Below are positions 59,420 to 64,000 of a stretch of DNA of 64,000 nt, one piece after another. A program made the translations under genes and the position numbers. Where the stretch lies: NCBI GenBank assembly GCA_030646035.1, contig JAUSMY010000030.1:110434-174433 (forward strand), given 5' to 3'. The stretch is from Thermodesulfovibrionia bacterium. GTDB lineage: Bacteria; Nitrospirota; Thermodesulfovibrionia; UBA6902. Every line of letters begins with the position of its first letter. Position 1 is the first letter of the stretch. Below the pieces are notes generated by a model, which saw only the letters and a list, made by a program, of their open reading frames with translations, made no database searches and had not been told where the DNA came from.

Positions 59420-62400
59420 ATGAACTATTCATCAATAAGAGACAATCATACTCACGGCACTGTTGGTGATTTTCTCAAGCAAACTATTTCTGCCAACTCG
59501 GAAGTCTCAATAGTTTCAGCTTACTTCACCATCTATGCTTATCATCAATTAAAAAATAATTTAGATGAAATCAAAAAGCTCCAATTTTTGTTCGGAGAAC
59601 CCACATTTATTAAATCCATGGACCCGGACAAAATGAATACCAGGGATTTCAAAATTGAAGATGATAAGCTAACGATCCCGCTTGAAAGCAGACTTAATCA
59701 AAAAACTATGGCAAGAGAATGCTCTGAATGGATTAGGAACAAAACTGAAATCCGTTCTATGGTAAAACCGAATTTTCTACACGGAAAACTTTATCATGTA
59801 AGGCAGGAAAGCGGAATTGAAAAAGCAATAGCCGGAAGCTCTAATTTTACTGTAAATGGATTAGGGCTTGGAGGAAGTAAAAATATTGAGCTCAATCTTA
59901 TCGTTGATAGCGATAGAGATCGCCAGGAACTTAAAAGCTGGTTTGATTCTATCTGGAATGATCAAACCGGATTGGTCGAAGATGTAAAAGATGAAGTCCT
60001 TAAATACCTTGAGCAATTGTATGTGGAGAACGAACCGGAGTTCATTTATTTCAAGACACTATACCATATTTTTGAAGATTATCTGAGCGAACAAAAAAAG
60101 GGCGGTTTACTGGACGAAAAGACCGGTTTTTATGATAGTGAAGTATGGAATATGCTGTATGACTTTCAGAAGGATGGGGTTAAAGGTGCTATTAACAAAA
60201 TACTAAAGCACAATGGATGTATTATTGCTGACAGCGTTGGTCTTGGTAAAACTTTTGAAGCATTAGCTGTTATCAAATACTTTGAATTATTAAATGCACG
60301 TGTGCTTGTGGTATGTCCTAAAAAACTTACCGGCAACTGGACTGTTTATCAGGCAAGTCAAAACCATTCCCTTAATCCGTTTAAGAAAGACCGTTTTAAT
60401 TATTCTGTAATTTACCATACAGATATGGGGCGTGAATCAGGGCGTTCAAATGCTAATGGAATTGAACTGGAAAACCTTAACTGGGGCGCATATGACCTCG
60501 TTGTGATTGATGAATCACATAATTTTCGTGGAAACCCCATGGATAAAGTTAAAGATGACGGTAAAATTAAAATGAACCGTGCTAAATGTCTTATGGAGAA
60601 AGTCATTAAATCCGGTGTAAAAACTAAGGTCTTAATGCTATCAGCTACACCGGTTAATAACACACTACGTGACCTAAGAAATCAAATTGCTTTTATTACC
60701 GAAGGGAAAGAGGACGCACTTTTTGAACATTGCAAAATAAAGAGCATCAGCGTGACTCTTGAGAATGCACAAAAAAACTTTACCCGATGGGCTGACCCTA
60801 AAAACAAAACACGCAGCATGAAACAACTCTTAGAAAGACTTGATTCTTCATTCTTCAAGCTGCTGGATGAACTCACGATTGCCCGGTCGCGAAAACACAT
60901 TGTCAGTTTTTACAATATGGAGGCTATAGGTAATTTCCCAAAAAGGGAAAAGCCTCATTCCGTGTATCCTGATATTGATATCGATAAACGCTTTCCATCG
61001 TATGACAGAATCAACAAGCAAATTCTTGAATATAAATTATCTGTATTTAATCCATCTGCGTATGTGAAGCCAGACAAACAAAAGAAATATGAATTGCTCG
61101 CAGGCGCGCAGGTTCTAAACTTTAAGCAGGCTGACCGTGAATATTTTCTTATTGGAATGATGAAGATTAATTATTTAAAACGGCTTGAGAGCTCAATAGA
61201 ATCATTTGAAATATCATTGGATAGAACCATACAAAAAATTGAAGGCCTCGAAGACAAGATCAATCGCTTCCTTACATCCAAAGCAACAAGCCAGGAAGAA
61301 ACGCTCGAGTCCTTAACGCCATCGGATGAAGAACTTGGTGAAAATATTGACGAACAGGATGAATGGCAAGTCGGTAAGAAGTTGAAATTTGATTTTGCTG
61401 ATCTCGAATTAAAAAAGTGGATCGTTGACTTAAAGAAAGACAAAGAAGCCCTGATTGATTTACTGAATAACGCAAAAGTTGTTACGCCTGAACGCGATGC
61501 AAAGCTGAAAGAGCTGAAGGCAATCATCAAGAAGAAAGTGAATAATCCAACAAATGAAGCTAATAAAAAGGTGCTTATCTTTACTGCATTCGCTGATACA
61601 GCAGAATATCTTTATGAAAACCTGAAAGGGTGGGTGAAATCAGAATTGAATCTTAATTCCGCATTGGTATGCGGCAGTTACACTCAGACATCATTCGGGA
61701 AAAATGACTATGACAGTATTCTGGTAAATTTTTCCCCTCGCTCTAAAAACAGGGCTCAATTGAATACATCCAGTCAAACTTTAGAGATTGATATTCTGAT
61801 CGCCACGGACTGTATAAGCGAAGGACAGAACCTGCAGGATTGCGACTGCCTGGTTAATTATGATATTCACTGGAATCCGGTAAGAATTATTCAAAGGTTT
61901 GGCCGTATCGACCGGCTCGGAAGTATAAATAAAACCATTCAACTGGTGAATTTCTGGCCAACCAAAGACCTGGATAACTATCTCAACTTGAAAGGGCGGG
62001 TTGAATCCCGAATGGCGCTCGTGGACGTAACTGCCACAGGTGAAGACAATATTCTTAATACAGAACAGATAGAAGAACTGATAACCGATGACCTGAAATA
62101 CCGCAACCAGCAATTGAAGAAACTACAACATGAAGTGCTCGATTTGGAAGACATGGATGAATCCATTTCTTTGACAGATTTTACACTCGATGATTTTAGA
62201 ATAGAACTGATGAACTTTATTGAGAATAACAGGAAACGTTTGAAAGATTCCCCAATGGGATTATATGCGGTCGTACCTGCCCCAGGAGGTGAACATGCAA
62301 ACCTCATAACCGGTAGAGAGATTAGCGCGTCTGAAAAAGAGATTATCAAACCGGGCGTGATTTATTGCCTTGTTCAAAAAAATGCATTTGAAGGCAACGA

Positions 62401-62755
62401 AGAAGTTAATCCGCTGAACCCCTATTTTCTTGTGTATGTGCGCGACGATGGGACAGTCCGCTATAATTACACTAACGCAAAACAGATTCTTGAGATTTAT
62501 CGGCTTCTCTGTCAGGGGCAGAAGCAACCCTACGAACAATTATGCGCTTTATTTAATACGGAGACCGGCAACGGGGACACGATGGATAAATACTCAGAGC
62601 TGTTGAAAAAAGCGGTGAGCGAGGTTGTTCATGTATTCAAGAAAAAAGGGAATACCAAATTGACCACAGACCGGGCAGCGGTATTAATACCTATGACAAA
62701 GCAGATAAATGAACTGGACGATTTCGAACTCGTAACATGGCTGATAGTGAGGTAA
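59420..62755 (+). CDS. PLD-like nuclease domain fused to SNF2-family helicase
   Basis: 1111 residues. The N-terminus (1-190) is PLD-like: HGKLYH then IAGSSNFTVNGLGLGG, one HxK site. The SF2 motor follows: Walker A ADSVGLGKTFEALAV (near 273), Walker B VVIDESHNF (near 363), MLSATPVNN (near 410) and the C-terminal helicase half (LIFTAFADTAEYLY to IIQRFGRIDRLGS, about 715-837). A long charged insertion separates the halves, and a 270-residue C-terminal part has no clear domain. Such proteins occur in restriction and phage-defence loci. It is followed at once by a KilA-N fragment and an Eco57I-like methyltransferase. Base composition is more AT-rich than the core genes. Confidence 0.88.
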   Translation: MNYSSIRDNHTHGTVGDFLKQTISANSEVSIVSAYFTIYAYHQLKNNLDEIKKLQFLFGEPTFIKSMDPDKMNTRDFKIEDDKLTIPLESRLNQKTMARECSEWIRNKTEIRSMVKPNFLHGKLYHVRQESGIEKAIAGSSNFTVNGLGLGGSKNIELNLIVDSDRDRQELKSWFDSIWNDQTGLVEDVKDEVLKYLEQLYVENEPEFIYFKTLYHIFEDYLSEQKKGGLLDEKTGFYDSEVWNMLYDFQKDGVKGAINKILKHNGCIIADSVGLGKTFEALAVIKYFELLNARVLVVCPKKLTGNWTVYQASQNHSLNPFKKDRFNYSVIYHTDMGRESGRSNANGIELENLNWGAYDLVVIDESHNFRGNPMDKVKDDGKIKMNRAKCLMEKVIKSGVKTKVLMLSATPVNNTLRDLRNQIAFITEGKEDALFEHCKIKSISVTLENAQKNFTRWADPKNKTRSMKQLLERLDSSFFKLLDELTIARSRKHIVSFYNMEAIGNFPKREKPHSVYPDIDIDKRFPSYDRINKQILEYKLSVFNPSAYVKPDKQKKYELLAGAQVLNFKQADREYFLIGMMKINYLKRLESSIESFEISLDRTIQKIEGLEDKINRFLTSKATSQEETLESLTPSDEELGENIDEQDEWQVGKKLKFDFADLELKKWIVDLKKDKEALIDLLNNAKVVTPERDAKLKELKAIIKKKVNNPTNEANKKVLIFTAFADTAEYLYENLKGWVKSELNLNSALVCGSYTQTSFGKNDYDSILVNFSPRSKNRAQLNTSSQTLEIDILIATDCISEGQNLQDCDCLVNYDIHWNPVRIIQRFGRIDRLGSINKTIQLVNFWPTKDLDNYLNLKGRVESRMALVDVTATGEDNILNTEQIEELITDDLKYRNQQLKKLQHEVLDLEDMDESISLTDFTLDDFRIELMNFIENNRKRLKDSPMGLYAVVPAPGGEHANLITGREISASEKEIIKPGVIYCLVQKNAFEGNEEVNPLNPYFLVYVRDDGTVRYNYTNAKQILEIYRLLCQGQKQPYEQLCALFNTETGNGDTMDKYSELLKKAVSEVVHVFKKKGNTKLTTDRAAVLIPMTKQINELDDFELVTWLIVR

Positions 62756-62760
62756 ACCAT

Positions 62761-63108
62761 ATGAAAAATAAAAAAATTGATGTCCATGGAAAAACGATCA
62801 CTGTTCTCTCCGGCGAAAAAGAAGACTATATTTCTTTGACCGATATTGCCCGGCATAAAGACGAGCTTCATACAGATGATATAGTTAAAAACTGGTTAAG
62901 AAACAGGAATACTATTGAGCTGTTGGGATTCTGGGAACAATTACATAACCCTGACTTTAAACCCGTCGAATTCGACGGGTTTAGAAAACAAGCAGGGCTG
63001 ATCCATCAGAATTTAGCGCAATCAGACCGGCTGACGCAACTAAACAAGATTGCTATTACTCAGATGAAGTCTTTAGTCCAGAATAGCAATATCAAGAAGT
63101 TGAGATAA
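62761..63108 (+). CDS. KilA-N domain protein with probable internal deletion
   Basis: 115 residues from ATG 62761, right after the helicase stop; an upstream ATG at 62737 would overlap the helicase. Residues 1-85 are the KilA-N domain start (ITVLSGEKEDYISLTDIARH, WLRNRNTIELLGFWEQLHNP, FDGFRKQAG). Then the chain goes directly into a C-terminal motif usually found at the very end of about 270-residue KilA-N/RhuM-like proteins (RLTQLNKIAITQMKSLV, NIKKL). About 150 residues in the middle appear to be missing without loss of frame. Function uncertain; it may be non-functional. Confidence 0.65.
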   Translation: MKNKKIDVHGKTITVLSGEKEDYISLTDIARHKDELHTDDIVKNWLRNRNTIELLGFWEQLHNPDFKPVEFDGFRKQAGLIHQNLAQSDRLTQLNKIAITQMKSLVQNSNIKKLR

Positions 63109-63111
63109 TCC

Positions 63112-64000
63112 ATGACAGACAAAGAAATAAAACTGGCAATACAATCCGCAATAATATCATTGGCTACAGGCAGTTTAACGGGCCAGTCTATTTCATTTTT
63201 TAAGACACTTGGCTATAAGACTGAACGGCAAAATCCATTTACACACAAAACTTTTGCTTTCTTTAAAGAATCATTCCTTGATAGTGATTCAAGCTTTAAC
63301 GAGGATAAGGCTTTAGTAAAAGAATGGAAATCTGTAGACCTGTTATTTCAATTAACCAAAGACGAAGTATCCGACACGGTAAGTCTGTTTGATACAAATA
63401 AAGTAGATAATACCATCATTGAGACTTACCTCTTTTTTGCTCTGGAACTGAAAAACCCTGAATACACCCGAACCGCGCTGGCACAGATCACCCGTGAGAT
63501 AAACAAAGTATTCCCCATGCCGGTAATGCTGTTATTCAAGCATGGTGAACACCTGACTTTATCCGTGATAAACAGACGGCTGCATAAAAAAGACGAACAA
63601 AAAGATGTGCTGGAAAAAGTAACGCTTATTAAAGACATTTCTACACTCAGCCCGCATAGAGCGCATATTGAAATACTTTTTGACCTGTCCTTTAACGAGC
63701 TCAAGCGGATACATAAGTTTACCAACTTTATTGAACTGCACAATGCCTGGCAGAAGACGCTGGATACCAAAGAACTGAATAAACGGTTTTACCGTGAGTT
63801 ATCCAACTGGTATTTCTGGGCATTGAATAATGTTTCATTTCCAAATGATATCGATGATGATAAAGACGACACCGTTTTTAATTCTGAAAGTATTATCAGA
63901 CTTCTTACAAGGCTTATTTTTATCTGGTTTATTAAAGAGAAGAATCTGATACCGGAAAAGATCTTTGAAGAAAAAGAAGTATCAAAGCTTATCAAAGGAT
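63112..64000 (+). CDS. N-terminal part of a large Eco57I-like restriction-methyltransferase (runs off end)
   Basis: 296 residues are visible from ATG 63112, 3 nt after the KilA-N gene, and the frame is open at the right edge. The visible part has EIKLAIQSAIISLATGSL, FFKTLGYKTERQNPF, TYLFFALELKNPEYTR, LAQITREINKVFPMPVMLLF, VTLIKDISTLSPHRAHIEIL and RLIFIWFIKEKNLIPE. I recognise this as the N-terminal region of Eco57I/type IIG-like methyltransferases; the catalytic NPPY motif would lie outside. With the helicase it probably forms a modification and defence locus. Confidence 0.65.
   Translation, partial: MTDKEIKLAIQSAIISLATGSLTGQSISFFKTLGYKTERQNPFTHKTFAFFKESFLDSDSSFNEDKALVKEWKSVDLLFQLTKDEVSDTVSLFDTNKVDNTIIETYLFFALELKNPEYTRTALAQITREINKVFPMPVMLLFKHGEHLTLSVINRRLHKKDEQKDVLEKVTLIKDISTLSPHRAHIEILFDLSFNELKRIHKFTNFIELHNAWQKTLDTKELNKRFYRELSNWYFWALNNVSFPNDIDDDKDDTVFNSESIIRLLTRLIFIWFIKEKNLIPEKIFEEKEVSKLIKG

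Overview
The window reads as chromosomal DNA of a Gram-negative bacterium with an anaerobic or facultative lifestyle. The Gram-negative evidence is LptC/LptA/LptB, a LapA-LapB type protein, a LolA-like lipoprotein-sorting protein and a signal-peptide beta-barrel protein. A complete Rnf complex and a HydG-type radical SAM enzyme point to low-oxygen metabolism. A protein-only RNase P of the HARP type, several HD-GYP proteins and multi-cluster ferredoxin proteins would fit Nitrospirota or a relative, but that placement is inference and no rRNA is present.

Layout. 1-1450: 3' end of a broken gene, an IS1-like element. 1457-2353: secreted DUF1554 protein. 2463-10232 (minus): a tightly coupled signalling operon with two large histidine kinases, a ferritin-like protein, a stand-alone receiver and a receiver/HD-GYP phosphodiesterase. 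10375-15888 (minus): HARP RNase P, LapA-LapB fusion, RsfS, NadD, small membrane protein, ArsN2-cupin fusion, ProA. 15978-17558 (minus): membrane HD-GYP protein. 17697-23236 (minus): rnfCDGEAB. 23476-28057 (plus): lptC-lptA-lptB-rpoN-hpf-rapZ. 28225-29641 (plus): a PilZ protein and two tandem cyclic-nucleotide-binding-fold proteins without a DNA-binding domain. 29641-32500: an accessory patch with repeats, a HEPN/AbiU2-like gene, a pseudogene and a CapK/PaaK-like gene. 32512-41444 (minus): M16 peptidase, pnp, rpsO, rnhB, rplS, trmD, khpA, rpsP, ffh, trxB, trxA. 41620-42841: hydrolase and an unknown gene. 42892-48210 (minus): TPP-riboswitch-controlled thiamin operon (HydG/ThiH-like, thiS, thiG, thiE, thiC) ending in mtgA. 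48293-53539 (plus): LolA-like protein, two FtsX/MacB-type permeases, an ATPase and an outer-membrane protein. 53548-54270: ArsR regulator, its probable operator and a tiny cysteine-rich protein. 54315-58393: ino1 (minus), then dcd, pyrF, trpE (plus). 58404-64000: AbrB/VapC toxin-antitoxin pair and a restriction or phage-defence type locus (PLD-SNF2 helicase, deleted KilA-N protein, Eco57I-like methyltransferase running off the end).

The most unusual signal is in the accessory patches and repeats. The toxin-antitoxin pair and the CapK-like gene are each bounded by a diverged second copy of the 3' end of the neighbouring core gene (trpE and the M16 peptidase). A repeat of about 90 bp sits upstream of both the AbiU2-like gene and the helicase gene. 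A family of C/G-rich palindromic repeats lies between genes, and has also been absorbed in frame into the ATPase domains of both histidine kinases. Three fusions or neighbourhoods deserve attention: LapA-LapB overlapping HARP, ArsN2-cupin, and a HydG-type enzyme in the ThiH position of the thiamin operon.
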